A program made the translations under genes and the position numbers. The notes beneath the pieces were generated by a model. It made no database searches, was not told the origin of the DNA, and saw only the letters and a list, made by a program, of their open reading frames with translations. Positions 1 to 11,338 of a stretch of 64,000 bases of DNA are shown in pieces. Numbering within the stretch: the first letter of the stretch is position 1; each line of letters begins with the position of its first letter. Location of the stretch: contig NC_089458.1 of the NCBI RefSeq assembly GCF_026210795.1, positions 1,814,001 through 1,878,000 of the forward strand. The letters are read 5' to 3'. This DNA is from Rhizophagus irregularis. Lineage: Eukaryota > Glomeromycota > Glomeromycetes > Glomerales > Glomeraceae.

Positions 1-826
1 ATTGAATCACAAGTTGCTGAATAATTACGTTCAATGTATTTGTTTTTAACTTTTGACTTTGATCGTTAATATCTTCACATCTAGTAATTCAATTTGAATG
101 ATCTTTTTTCGTTCAGGTAGTTTAGGTTCTGGCCTTTCATATGAATATAAATATATGTGTTTAGCATGTATTTACGCTGATATATTAACGATTTTGTTAA
201 TTGAATAAAACTCTGATACAAAAATTTTTAAAATTATAATTCTTACCAAAAGATGATCTTTACAGGTATTATTGAGCTCTTTTTACTTTACTTAATAAGG
301 TTTTATTTGCAATTTCTGTTTTAAATTGAATAAATTAATAAAATCAATTTTAAAAAGTAATTAACAAGTAGAATAAAATCAGTATAGTAAAAAACAAAAA
401 AAAACATCTCAAAAACTCTAAAGCATAACTCACATTTTTATTTTGTATATTTTTACTAAAAAAAAGAAGGAACTAAGGTTAAAAATAAATGAAAAAAGAT
501 TTTTCTTATTAATATAAATTATTAATATTTGTTTTCTTAATTATTGATTAAAAAAAACCTGCTATATATGCCTATAAACTTTTCTAAGTCACCTAACAAA
601 AATCTGATTGAAAAGTGATTGAAAAGTGATTGAAAAGTGATTAAAAAAGAAAGTAGTTGCCATTGTTATTTTTGAATAAACATTAAAAAATTTTTTTTTA
701 TTTTTTGATAGATTTAGATCATCTGATTATGTAACACATATAATTTAAGCTTGTGAAACATAATTCTTGTTAAAATGTGCAAATCTTTATGAAAATCTTA
801 ATTTTGGCTAATTCCACAAATTGGCG
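1..826 (+). mobile_element. Truncated, diverged copy of the 1.5-kb inverted-repeat element (family A)
   Basis: This stretch aligns by eye with 30,170-31,677 and, inverted, with 17,330-18,160. Shared landmarks are a segment ending GTGATTCAATTTGAATGATC-like, then CTGCTATATATGCCTATAAA, three GAAAAGTGATT copies, and a terminus resembling CCACAAATTGGCGAATA. The left part lies outside the window. I see no coding capacity. It is more decayed than the two copies further right. Confidence 0.6.
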
Positions 827-829
827 AAT

Positions 830-1100
830 AAGCAGTATTAAGAAAAATTCGCAAGAATTTTCCTTGATACTGCTTAATTTTTTAAACTAAAGCCTTAATA
901 CTACTAAATTAGTTAAATTAGAATTAAGCAGTATTAAGAAAAATTCGCAAGAATTTTCCTGATACTGCTTAATTTTTAAATTAAAGCCTTAATACTAAAT
1001 TAGTTAAATTAGAATTAAGCAGTATTAAGAAAAATTCGCAAGAATTTTCCTTGATACTGCTTAATTTTTAAATTAAAATCTTAATACTAATTTATAAAAA
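830..1100. repeat. Three tandem copies of a ~91-96 bp palindromic unit
   Basis: Units begin near 830, 926 and 1017. Each starts AAGCAGTATTAAG, passes through AATTCGCAAGAATT and ends CTTGATACTGCTT, so each is an imperfect hairpin. Related sequence resumes at about 2,740-2,790, beyond the element at 1,137-2,709. The array was therefore probably one element that was later split by that insertion. Confidence 0.75.
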
Positions 1101-1136
1101 TGATTTATAATTGAGTTTTGAATTTAGTATTATCAA

Positions 1137-2709
1137 TAAGGATGGTGCCGCAAATATGTAATTGCGGAATAATTGCGATTTACGGTATTGCGGAACATTG
1201 CGGATTTTTAAATCTAAAAATCTGCAAATCCGCAAATCCGCAATTATCCGCAATCCCGCAAATATTCCGCAAATCTGCAAATATCGCAAAGTACCTCAAA
1301 TATTCCGCAATTGAATTGCGGTACTTTGAGGATTTGCAGAATATTTGCGGATTTGCGGAATGTCCGCAAAAAAAACTTTCTTTTTTTTAATAAAATATAA
1401 TTACTACTAAAAAAAAAAATATTTCTATTTATTATTAATAATAAAAGAAATTATTTTACATAAAAAAAAATTAAAAAAAACGCTGGAACCTATAGTTCCG
1501 GCGTTTTTACATAAAAAAAAATTAAATAAAACCGCCAGAACTTATAGTTCCAGCGTTTTAATTAAAAAAAGTTTAAAGAAAATGCCGGAACCTATAGTTC
1601 TGGCGTTTTTATTAAAAAAAATTTAAAGAAAACGCTGGAACCCATAGTTCCAGCGTTTTTACATAATAAAATTAAAAGAAAACGCTGGAACCTTAGTTCC
1701 AGCATTTTTATTAAAAAAAATTAAAAGAAAACGCCGGAACCTATAGTTTCGGCGTTTTTATTAAAAAAAATTAAAAGAAAAACGCCGGGAAGCTTGGATT
1801 CCGGCGTTTTTATTAAAAAAACTAAAAAGAAAACGCCGGAACCTTAGTTCTGGCGTTTTTATTAAAAAAAACTAAAAGAAAACGCCGGAACCTTAGTTCC
1901 GGCGTTTTTACATAAAAAAATTAAAAGAAAATGCCGCAACCTATAGTTCCGGCGTTTTTTATGTAAAAAAATTAAAAGCAAAAAACGCCGGAACCTATAG
2001 TTCCAGCGTTTTTACATAAAAAAATTCAAAAGAAAACGTCGGAACCCATAGTTCCGGCATTTTTACATAAAAAAAATTAAAAGAAAACGCCGGAACCCAT
2101 AGTTCTGGCGTTTTTATATAAATAAATTAAAAGAAAATGCCGGAACCTATAGTTCCGGCGTTTTTATATAAAATAATTAAAAGAAAATGCCGGAACCTTA
2201 GTTCCGGCGTTTTTATTAAAAAAAAATTTAAAGAAAACGCCGGAACCTTAGTTCCGGCGTTTTTACATAAATTAAAAAAATTAAAGAAAACGCCGGAACC
2301 TATAGTTCTGGCGTTTTTACATAAAAAAAATCAAAGAAAACGCCGGAACCTATAGTTCCGGCGTTTTTCATAAAAAAATCAAAGAAAACGCCGGAACCCA
2401 TAGTTCCGGCGTTTATATAAATAAATTAAAGAGAAAACGCTGGAACCTATAGTTCCGGCGTTTTTATATAAAATAATTAAAAGAAAACGCCGGAACCCAT
2501 AGTTCTGGCGTTTTTATTAAAAAAAATTAAAAAATATGCCGGAAGCAATAGTTCCAGCATTTTTGTATAAAAAACCTATTAGTTCTGGTGTTTTTTGTAT
2601 GTAAGAAAACACCAAAACTGAATTGCAGAATTACAGGCTACTAACCGCAATTCAACTTCAAAATCCGCAATATTGCGGAATTTGAAAATCATTTGCGGAC
2701 CCATCCTTA
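1137..2709. mobile_element. hAT-like non-autonomous element with ~22 CGCCGGAACC hairpins
   Basis: The termini are inverted repeats starting TAAGGATGG and followed by a cluster of CCGCAAT/ATTGCGG motifs (1,150-1,370 and 2,645-2,700). The 8-bp duplication ATTATCAA flanks it exactly (1129-1136 and 2710-2717). Between about 1,480 and 2,585 lie roughly 22 copies of a ~50-bp unit whose core is the palindrome CGCCGGAACC-TATA-GGTTCCGGCG, flanked by A- and T-tracts. No transposase is present. An 8-bp duplication is the hallmark of the hAT superfamily; the assignment is inference. Short open frames inside it are repeat artefacts. Confidence 0.85.
1480..2585. repeat. Tandem hairpin array, ~50-bp unit, ~22 copies
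   Basis: Each unit is A-rich DNA plus a 10-12 bp GC-rich stem (AACGCCGGAACC and its complement) with a loop of about 2-6 bases, often TATA. Several units carry changes on one arm only (for example TGG for CGG), while others keep both arms paired. The GC content contrasts sharply with the AT-rich surroundings. Confidence 0.9.
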
Positions 2710-2864
2710 ATTATCAATCAGACTTTGAACTTAAAAATTAAACAGTATTAACAAAAATTCTTGCGAATTTTTAATAATTGTGATTTTACATCAGTGAGTT
2801 TTTGGGTAGTATATATTAGTGGATACTAGTATTGTTTGATGCTTTAAAGTGTAGAAAAACTTAC

Positions 2865-4959
2865 GTCAAATAAATAAAAACTGGCAAAAAAATCAGATAG
2901 CCAATTTTTGGCTATATTTGTCCGATTTGTAACTTTTTGTAGCTGATTTTTAGTACGAATTGACAAAAATTGGATATGCCAATTTTTAAATTGCATATTC
3001 AAATCGGATTGCTGATTTTAGCTATATTTGTCTGATTTGTGACTTTTTACAGCCGTATTACCAATTCTTAACTACATTTTTCAGTTTTTTCACTATACAA
3101 AAAAATTGTATATACTGTACATTATGAAATATATATTTTTATAAAAAATTATATTGTAATATTGAATTAAATTTTAAAAAATATTTTATTAAGCAATATT
3201 AAATAAAAAACTAATCTTAAATAATTAAATTTTAAACAAAATACATTTAAGAATATAAATTTACTTGTAATTCAATGTAATATGCACAATTATAAAAATT
3301 AATAATTCCACAAATATTAACTGTACCTTCATTAAAATAAATATTCAAGTAGATTCTAAGCTGCTAAACAATTTTCAATTAATAAATGAAGTCGATTTGC
3401 TTTGGCTAAAGTGCTCAAAATACGCTCTGAAGTGACAAAATGGAAAAAAATAAAATTCGTGAATGAGTACCGTTGTGAAAATCGTGAATAACTCATCAAG
3501 TATTAACTGTACCTTCGTGAAAATTAATACTCAAGTAGATTTTGACATGCTGAACAATATTCAATTAATAAATGAAGTCGATTTACATTGGCTAAAGTGC
3601 TCAAAATACGCTCTGAATTGACAAAATGGAAAAAATAAAATTCGTGAATGAGTACCGTTGTGAAAATCGTGAATAACTCATCAAGTATTAACTGTACCTT
3701 CGTAAAAATTAATATCCAAGTAGATTTTGACATGCTGAACAACTTTCAATTAATATAAGAAGTCGATTTACTTTGGCTAAAGTGCTCAAAATACGCTCTG
3801 AAGTGACAAAATAGAAAAAATAAAATTCGTGAATGAGTACCGTTGTGAAAATCGTGAATAACTCATCAAGTATTAACTGTACCTTCGTAAAAATTAATAT
3901 CCAAGTAGATTTTGACATGATGAACAACTTTTAATTAATATAAGAAGTCGATTTACTTTGGCTAAAGTGCTCAAAATACGCTCTGAAGTGACAAAACGGA
4001 AAAAAATAAAATTCGTGAATGAGTACCGTTGTGAAAATCGTGAATAACTCATCAAGTATTAACTGTACCTTCGTGAAAATTAATATTCAAGTAGATTTTG
4101 ACATGCTGAACAACATTCTATTAATATAAAAAGTTAGTTTACTTTGGATAAAGTGCTCAAAATACGCTCTGAAGTGACAAAACGGAAAAAAATAAAATTC
4201 GTGAATGAGTACCGTTGTGAAAATCGTGAATAACTCATCAAGTATTAACTGTACCTTCGTGAAAATTAATATTCAAGTAGATTTTGACATGCTAAACAAC
4301 TTACAATTAATATAAGAAGTTGATTTACTTTGGCTAAAGATCTCAAAATACGTTCTGAAGGTAAAAAAATTTGTAACTTAATACTACTGTATTATATAAA
4401 AAATGTAAATAATTCCAAAAATATTAACTGTACTTTTATGAAGATTAATATCTTAACAGTTTTAAACTTACTGAACTACTTTTAATTAAAAGAATAAGAT
4501 TTACTTTAACCAAAATGCTCAAACAATACTTTGAAATATGTGTAAAAAAAATATAATATTTGTTTATATTTTAAATTATGAGTTATTTAATTTAAATGTG
4601 TTTATATTTAAGAAAAAAAATATTTTAATTCTATTTTATAAAGTATTTAAAAAGTATTTTAGTAAAGTTTTTGAGGCAAAAAAATAATTATAACTGAAAT
4701 AAAAAAAAAAATCTAAGTTAATAAATAAATATTAAACCGTAATACATAATCACATGTTATATATTAAAATTAGAAATTTTATATTAAAATCGAAAAATCC
4801 TACTACAAATAGCCAAAAATCGGCAATTTCATGTTAAAAATCAGAAATATTATATTAAAATCAAAAATATTTATTAAAATCGGAAATATTATATTAAAAT
4901 TGCCAAAAAATCAGATAGCCATATTAAAAAGGGAAAAATCTGATTTTTATTTATTTGAC
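2865..4959. mobile_element. Inverted-repeat element carrying a 185-bp tandem array
   Basis: The ends share the inverted repeat GTCAAATAAATAAAAA (2865-2880 and the complement ending at 4959). Next to each end is a cluster of AAATCGG / GCCAATTTTTGGC / ATCAGATAGCC motifs (2,882-3,060 and 4,780-4,945). The core is the 185-bp array listed separately. I could not find a clean target duplication, so the exact ends are tentative. Confidence 0.6.
3315..4500. repeat. Tandem array of ~185-186 bp units, ~6.5 copies
   Basis: The landmark TATTAACTGTACCTTC recurs at 3315, 3501, 3686, 3871, 4057, 4243 and, degenerate, 4422. Spacing is 185-186 bp until the last unit. Units share GTGAATGAGTACCGTTGTG and AAATACGCTCTGAAGTGAC and are nearly identical in the middle of the array, with decay at both edges. 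The small open frames on the minus strand repeat with the unit and are not genes. Confidence 0.92.
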
Positions 4960-4963
4960 CTGT

Positions 4964-5285
4964 GTATATCTGTAGAAAATACGTTATAAACGTATGAATT
5001 TTAATATACTGTAGAATAATACGTATACCGTATCCTTCATTTACAATATTTTTGTGAACCGTATACAAAATACTGATATACAGTAGAAATGGTATACGTT
5101 ATAGACGTATGAATTTAATATACCGTATCATACAGTATGTTTACCGTATACTTTATTGTATTTTTTACTAAACACATTTTGCAAACAGTATACATTATAC
5201 TGATATGCCGTATGTAAAAATGCGAACTGTATCAAAAATACGTATATACAGTGTAAAAACCGTATACATATTTTTTATAGGGTTA
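4964..5285. repeat. CGTATAC-motif cluster
   Basis: About 15 copies of CGTATAC, GTATACGT or close variants occur in both orientations within 320 bp, with no tandem period. A related TGTATATACTGTAC lies at about 3,100, so this could be one end of an element that holds the 185-bp array, or a separate small element. Confidence 0.5.
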
Positions 5286-5289
5286 CCAT

Positions 5290-6355
5290 TCTTTTACTTT
5301 TTTTAAAGACTAAAAAAATGATATATTAAGTCACAGAAATATATAATTTAAATTTTATTTTTATCATTAAAGTTGTTAAATTGTTGTATAATTAATACTT
5401 TTATTTAAACAGTTTATTTCTTTTAACTTAATTCAATATATTTACAAAATAAACAACTAATAATATTTATTATACAAGAACTAATATGTATTATTAACAA
5501 AATTATTATAATTATAAAAAAAATTAAAATTATGTACAAAAAATTGAATTACAAAAAAAATTAAAATTGAATTATGAAATTAAAAGAAAAAAAATGAATT
5601 ATGATTTACGATCATTTTTTTTTTCAATTCTTAAAACACATATATATTAAATTAAATTTGAATTAAAAAAAAGTTACATATTCTCATCTAAAATACCTAA
5701 GTAATCACATATCATAATTAAAAGTTGTAGATAGCTAATTTCATTTAACTATCATGTATAATAACATGTGAATTTAAATTATTTGAAAAGTAAAAGATAA
5801 ATAATAAATAAAATTACTCTCCATTATTCTAAAGGATCTATCTTAGGTAATATAAGCACTTTGCAGTAAAAAAGAACAAAACTACTAAAAAAAATAAAAA
5901 ATGAGTTAATATAAAATCATCTGAACAAATTATAGCATTTAGAATATTTTTAGCATATAAAAGAAAATTTGAATTTTTTCAGTAGTTTCATTTTTTTTTA
6001 CTGCAAAGCATCTATATTACAGGTTTATAAAGATAATCTTCAAGTTCATCAATATTCACAGTATTATTTTCATAATCAAATAATCCAAGTAAAAAAATTA
6101 TTTTCACTTATATTGGTGGTGAAGTTAGTATTAATATTAGTTTGTAAATTAGAAATATTTTGATATTTTTCTTTATTTTTTTATAATAATTCAATTTACG
6201 CTGTGAATCGAAAACTAATTGTTAATAAGATTTAAAGACTTGATTAATAAATAAATTTAAAATATTGTAAAAATAAAAATACCAATTTGTCACAATATAA
6301 TACAACTTTGACTTATCTGTTTTAGAATAATAAGATGATAGCTTATTCTAATAGC
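5290..6355. other. AT-rich intergenic stretch, nothing recognised
   Basis: Low-complexity AT-rich DNA. I find no convincing coding frame, RNA gene or terminal repeat. Confidence 0.6.
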
Positions 6356-6363
6356 TAATCCAA

Positions 6364-6540
6364 TATACATGCCACCCAAATTATTTTGGACTGCCGTAAT
6401 TATAAGTAAAATCCCAAATTCAATTATGACATCCCAAATTATTTTGGCACTTTACATAGTAAATTATATATAAACTGAATGAATTATGACATCCCAAATT
6501 ATAATTATGGCATCCTAAAATAATTTGGGCAGCATGTATA
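6364..6540. mobile_element. 177-bp hAT-like MITE, CCCAAATTATTTTGG motif
   Basis: The ends are inverted repeats starting TATACATGC and running into CCCAAATTATTTT. The exact 8-bp duplication TAATCCAA flanks it (6356-6363 and 6541-6548). The CCCAAATT motif occurs about five times in both orientations and fills most of the element. No coding sequence. Confidence 0.85.
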
Positions 6541-6649
6541 TAATCCAATCTCTTCAATATAACAATACTTGGTACTTTTTTCATCAATTAATTTTTCAAG
6601 ATAATCAAATAAAACATTGTAAATTGAAATAGATGATGATAATGTAATG

Positions 6650-6883
6650 CAGTGTTGTAACTGGGACTAGGACATGTCCTTGGATAGGATAGGACGAAAT
6701 AGTCCAGGATTTGAACAAGATGTTGTTGATGTCCAGGACAAAAATTCATTATAAGAAAATATATGATTTATATATAATATTAATAAATTGGACAATATTT
6801 TAGACGGGCTAGGACGGGACAAATGAAATTGGACTTGGACAGGACATCAAAATTTTGTGGGACACTGTCCTGCTACATCACTG
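6650..6883. mobile_element. 234-bp hAT-like MITE, AGGACA motif
   Basis: The ends begin CAGTG, a common hAT terminus, and continue TTGTAAC / ATGTAGC. The exact 8-bp duplication ATGTAATG flanks it (6642-6649 and 6884-6891). The interior repeats GGACA, AGGAC and GTCC about fifteen times in both orientations, with no fixed period. No coding sequence. Confidence 0.88.
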
Positions 6884-6891
6884 ATGTAATG

Positions 6892-7900
6892 TATTATGAA
6901 AATGACATGAATTCCATTACTTTGTAAAATTTCTAAAAATTATAATAAATATATGACATATATTATTTTGTAATAAAAAATTAAATAAAATATATAAACA
7001 AACTACCTCTATTATATAACAGAGTTCTTTAATTATATCCTATTCTTCAGATGTAATTATAAAACTGTTAAAATCATGTTGAAGAATTATAAAATCATCA
7101 AATAAAAGCCTATATAAAATATAATAATTAAAAAAAAATATTAAAACTTAAAATAATTTAACCATATTTATATATAATTACATAAATTTTAATAATTACC
7201 TTTCATAATACTAGTATATGTTTTAGCATCAAGTGGGTGGAATTCCATCAGATTTTTATGTCTAGTATTATTTATATGATGCAAATAAACTATATTCAAC
7301 AATCACGTGATGATGTTTCAATTTTCTGGTACAAATTTTCATATCATTGTCCAATAAAAAATGAGAATTTTTATATTACACTATTTCGTACATAATATTT
7401 TATGTCAAGATGAAAATTTTATTTATTGAAACTCTTCAACTTGTTGTTATCATTTTATTTTATGTGACATCAGTAAAGCCAGATCAAAATTTTCTCATTC
7501 ACGTATGATGATTTTCTCATGAATCAGAAGGTTTTCTCATTGTTAAAGGAATTTTCTCATGATCAAATGAATGTAATAATTTGGGCCAGCATTGAAATAT
7601 CATAATTTCAGCCTGAATTATAAAAATTTTTGATCAATAAGATAGAGCATATGTGATTTGATTTATTTCAAATTTAGGGCTGATCATATAAAAATCACTT
7701 AGTTTTAAATGCCTATAACTTTTTATATAGATTTTTTTTTCAAATATCTGACCGGTAATTTAATAGTACTTGTCTTGAAGAATAAAACTACCAGTTTATT
7801 TTCTTTAAAATTTATTTTTTAAATTTTTATAAGATTTTTTAGTACTACAATTTTATTGTTGAATATAGTTTACTTAAACCATAGTAAATTAAAAATATGT
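6892..7900. other. AT-rich intergenic stretch, nothing recognised
   Basis: No convincing coding sequence or terminal repeats. Weak coding-like composition on the minus strand begins beyond 7,900. Confidence 0.5.
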
Positions 7901-7989
7901 GTACCTAATTTATACTTTGTTTAAATTTTGTGATTTTAAGATCTTTTATGATCCTATTTATAGTTTATAGTACTTTTATAATAATGTAA

Positions 7990-8445
7990 TATATATACGT
8001 TAGGTTTAAAGATTTTATTTCAGAAAATATATTAAGATGTTGTGAAAATCATTCTCTTCTTTGTGGTGAAGAGTTTATTTTTATGATGAGTTTTCTTAAT
8101 TCTAGTATTATACTACTGTTTTCATCAAAATTATCCTTTAAAATCATAATTTTCTGATTTTTCTTAATTGCCTCTCTAGTCTTTACATATTTTAAAATTT
8201 TTATTAATTATATATGCGAGATATCACACATAATTTTTATAATGAAAAATCAATTTCATTTTGAGTACAAGTTCTTTCACAAATATTTTTTACAAACTAA
8301 TATATGAATAAAAAAATTCTAAATTAATTCATTTGCTACATTTGGTTCATCTATCACATGCTTTAAATTTTTTTTTTGTTTTATTATTATTATCCCTTTG
8401 TCTATAGGCCTTCACAGACATATTTGCCTGCGAAAATTCTGAATT
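7990..8445 (-). pseudogene. Decayed gene fragment, possibly a hAT transposase
   Basis: Reading down the minus strand, 8,440-8,310 gives MSVKAYRQRDNNNKTKKK followed by FKACDR, a stop and TKCSK, like a Cys-pair DNA-binding motif. About 8,185-8,030 gives ENSSIILELRKLIIK, INSSPQRRE, a stop and FSQHLNIFSE. Charged stretches of the form LRKLIKKI-SPQRREKF occur just before the DVRTRWNST region of hAT transposases; that part was not found here. Stops and frameshifts show it is dead. The hAT assignment is from memory of the family and is weak. Confidence 0.35.
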
Positions 8446-8949
8446 TTCAGTTTATATCATATAAAAATTTAATGTGTAATACAAAAACAAATTATATATT
8501 TTTGGATATCTTAAGTTCTGGACTTTATACCTATAACAATTTTTTCATCTAAATATGTATAAATAAAAGTTTTCTATATACTAAATTTATTTATTATTAA
8601 TAATATTATAAATTTAAGAAATTTCTCTTTAAACTTGTAAATTTCTCTTAAAGGGTGCAGTTCAAAAAAGCTTAAGCTGTTTCACTTATAAAAGTAAAAT
8701 AAAACTGATTAGTACTGTGATTTCAGCATTAGCCATCAGTCACATGACTTACTGATCTAACTATCGATCATTTTTTTTAAAAAAGTTTTATTAGGTTTAG
8801 CTATTATTGCAACAGTTTTCAACTTTAATATTTCAACAAAAAATTAATAAAAATATTTATTCTTTATCAAGAGTATGAAATTTTATAATTTTTGTTATAA
8901 TATAATGGAATATCGCATTTATAACACCAAAAATTTAATTGAGAAAAAT

Positions 8950-10625
8950 TCTGTAAAGTAGTTCCATTATTCTTTTTTTGTTAATATCTACATCACAAAC
9001 AAGCCTTTCTTTTATTTCTATACTTCACATAATGATTATTTCCTAATAATCTACATAATAGTAATTCATATAAACTTACAACTCAAATACCACCACCTTT
9101 CATATCATTACTCCTTGTACTTTTATTATATTTTAGGAAAGAATAATTATCAATTGTATCTTTAATTAACTAATGAATCAAATATAGCTGAAAATTCTTA
9201 TGGTTATTTATTAAATTCAATTTTTTGCTAATTAGATAAAAGTTTATGATCAATGTATTCAACAGCCAAAAAAACAATGGCATCCAAGTTCAAAAAACAG
9301 TTAGTTGTGTTGAATAATAACTGTATAGTTAATCAGCAACATCAACACCTCCCATATAATTGTTATAGTTATTGATAAACTTTGGAATTGGCAAGATTTT
9401 ACAAGAAGTACTCTCAAATACAGAACTGACTTTTTTGCTGTTAGTACTTATTTCTCTTAGTCTTCTTCACTTCTTTTGTACTTTATTATCAATATTATGT
9501 ATTGTATTTAACATTATTACAGAACCGCTATCTACCCATAACATTACCAACACATTATCTACTACAATACTAGTTAAAAAATTCCACTTCAGTTATTCTT
9601 TTTTTCTTTTTCTTTTTTTAAAAATACTGGATATTTTAATGTATTTGTTCAGACAGTTCCATATGCATCAATACCTTTTTCACAAAAAAATGAAAATAAG
9701 TTTATGCTAAAGAAATAATTATCTATAAATATATTGAAAGTCTTTTATGATACTGGTAACTAGTGAGCTAAATAATACACTTCAGTACCAATTTTGTTGA
9801 CATTAATAATAGCAGTAATATTAGAAGCTTTACAGCTGATTGCAAAATTGTAAGACCATCCTATGATTTTCAATTTAAAAATTTGAAGTTTAAATACCTA
9901 TTTTGGTAATAACTTTAACTCCTTAAAATTAATATAGATTTTAAAGTAATTTATTTATATTGAATCATATGATATATTTCTATTTTTATTTAAGGAGTTG
10001 AATAAACAGATTTTTAACTTGATTTTTTACTGGTTTTTGAAAAATTCAAAATATCAAATTTTCAAATTAAAAAATCATAGGGTGGTCTTACAATTTTGCA
10101 ATCAGCTATAACTTTAGTTGGTTTGTTCTTTATTCGAAATATATATGCGCTTCTATCTGAAAATCATACTATCATTTTGTTTACTGAAACGTTTGATGCT
10201 AGTACATAAAGTTTTTTGGAAATATTACAACATTTGAAGCAAGTGGTTCTAATTTTGAGAAGACATTGGATTGTTTAGTGATATCTAATATATGTAAATA
10301 TTACTTTATGTATAAAAAATATAAAAAAAAAATATTTATTGTTAGCTTTTTTAATTATTTAGTATTTTTTAATTAAAATTAAATTAATTTACTTATCTGT
10401 TAAAACTGAAATAAGGACATCAACTTTGTAATACTGTGAATAGGATAGATATTATCAGTTTTTCAATAATCTTCTACAGATGAAAATTTAAAAATACCCA
10501 TATATATAACAAGAGCAAGCCATATTTTTAGCTCATTGATACTTGATTCTGTCCATTTGCAACCCTTGTTACTTTCTTCAGATGAATTACTTTCTTTTGT
10601 AATTTAATAATAAACATAAATGTTC
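8950..10625 (-). pseudogene. PiggyBac transposase relic, split by a TA-inserted MITE
   Basis: Successive minus-strand blocks follow the PiggyBac order. About 10,560-10,400 gives NELKIWLALVIYMGIFKF. About 10,250-10,110 gives VFSKLEPLA, then VSVNKMIV, a stop and FSDRSAYIFRIKNKPTKV. About 9,750-9,700 gives FNIFIDNYFFSINLF. About 9,590-9,490 gives VLVMLWVDSGSVIMLNTIH. About 9,400-9,250 gives IPKFINNYNNYMGGVDVAD and TWMPLFFWLLNTL. About 9,010 gives a Cys-rich tail (YRNKRKACL, stop, CR). The MGGVD-DQL block and the catalytic Asp regions (VDE-like, FIDN) are diagnostic of PiggyBac (IS1380-type) transposases. At least six in-frame stops and several frameshifts show it is dead. The MITE at 9,833-10,108 interrupts it. 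A 112-residue plus-strand frame at 9,372-9,710 is only the shadow of this relic. Confidence 0.85.
9833..10108. mobile_element. 276-bp TA-flanked MITE with ~38-bp terminal repeats
   Basis: The left end runs CAGCTGATTGCAAAATTGTA and on for about 38 bases. The right end is its inverted copy with about two differences. TA flanks both ends (9831-9832, 10109-10110), as in Tc1/mariner-type elements. The interior is AT-rich with no coding sequence. It lies inside the PiggyBac relic and is therefore younger. Confidence 0.85.
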
Positions 10626-10639
10626 GTATTTTTGACAAT

Positions 10640-11095
10640 GGATTTGATTTGTTGTGAAGAAAAAAATTGAGAAAAAATAGAATATAAAGTAAGATTTTCA
10701 AATTGAAGGGAATTTGGTAATATTACATCTGAACTATGTAAAAAATAAGTATGTTGATAGAGTGTAAATTCTAATGAAGGTTGTGAATTTTTATCCTTTT
10801 TTTTGATCTTTTATTAATTTTAGAATTACTTCCATTATCTTTATAAATATCTCTATCTTCATCATCTAAATTTCATGTTCATATAAACTACAAATATATA
10901 TAGTTTTCAAAATTATTTTTATTTTCTTTAATTATACTAGTCATTATTATTGAATAAAAAAAACAACATTAAAAAAAAAGATTGATAAAATTTCTGATCA
11001 AATTAATGATAAATTTCAATTATACAAAATTTGCAACATTGTTGCATTATTTTTGGTGATTTTAATACAAAAATTTGAATTTTAGAGCCTATTTT
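10640..11095. other. AT-rich stretch, nothing recognised
   Basis: No convincing coding sequence. It may include the decayed N-terminal part and end of the PiggyBac element, but I could not locate a terminus. Confidence 0.4.
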
Positions 11096-11096
11096 T

Positions 11097-11310
11097 ACAC
11101 TGATTTTGTAAAAAAAAAATTGAAAAATAAAGAGTTTTATAAATCATTTTTTACAAAAAAGTGCATTTTTAAATTATTTTAACACAAAATTAACGCTTTT
11201 TGTAGATCATTTTACATAAAAACAACTTTTTTTATACATTATTTTATATAAAAAATGCTTTTTGTAAATCGTTTTAACGTAAAAAGAAAAACTTTTATAG
11301 TACAACTTTA
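11097..11310. repeat. Degenerate ~55-60 bp tandem repeat
   Basis: Three or four decayed copies of a unit containing GCTTTTTGTAAATCGTTTTA or variants, with ACATAAAAA spacers. Confidence 0.55.
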
Positions 11311-11338
11311 CATGTTACAATACTGATAGAAATTACGT

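Noticed and set aside
1118-1390. 90-residue ORF rich in NCGI/IPQ repeats, and its antisense partner
   Set aside because: It is the CCGCAAT motif cluster of the hAT-like element read as protein; the same kind of frame appears at 27,237-27,545 in the related element.
1480-2585. CRISPR array or series of intrinsic terminators
   Set aside because: The units are palindromic tandem repeats without unique spacers, inside an 8-bp-duplicated element in a eukaryotic genome. The hairpin plus T-tract look is a coincidence of the unit design.
3524-3927. Two similar 72-residue minus-strand ORFs (MFSMSKSTWILIF, MFIMSKSTWILIF)
   Set aside because: They recur with the 185-bp tandem unit and are frames across the repeat, not genes.
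9372-9710. 112-residue plus-strand hydrophobic ORF
   Set aside because: It starts with TTG and is the reverse of a recognisable PiggyBac relic; the hydrophobicity comes from T-rich sequence.
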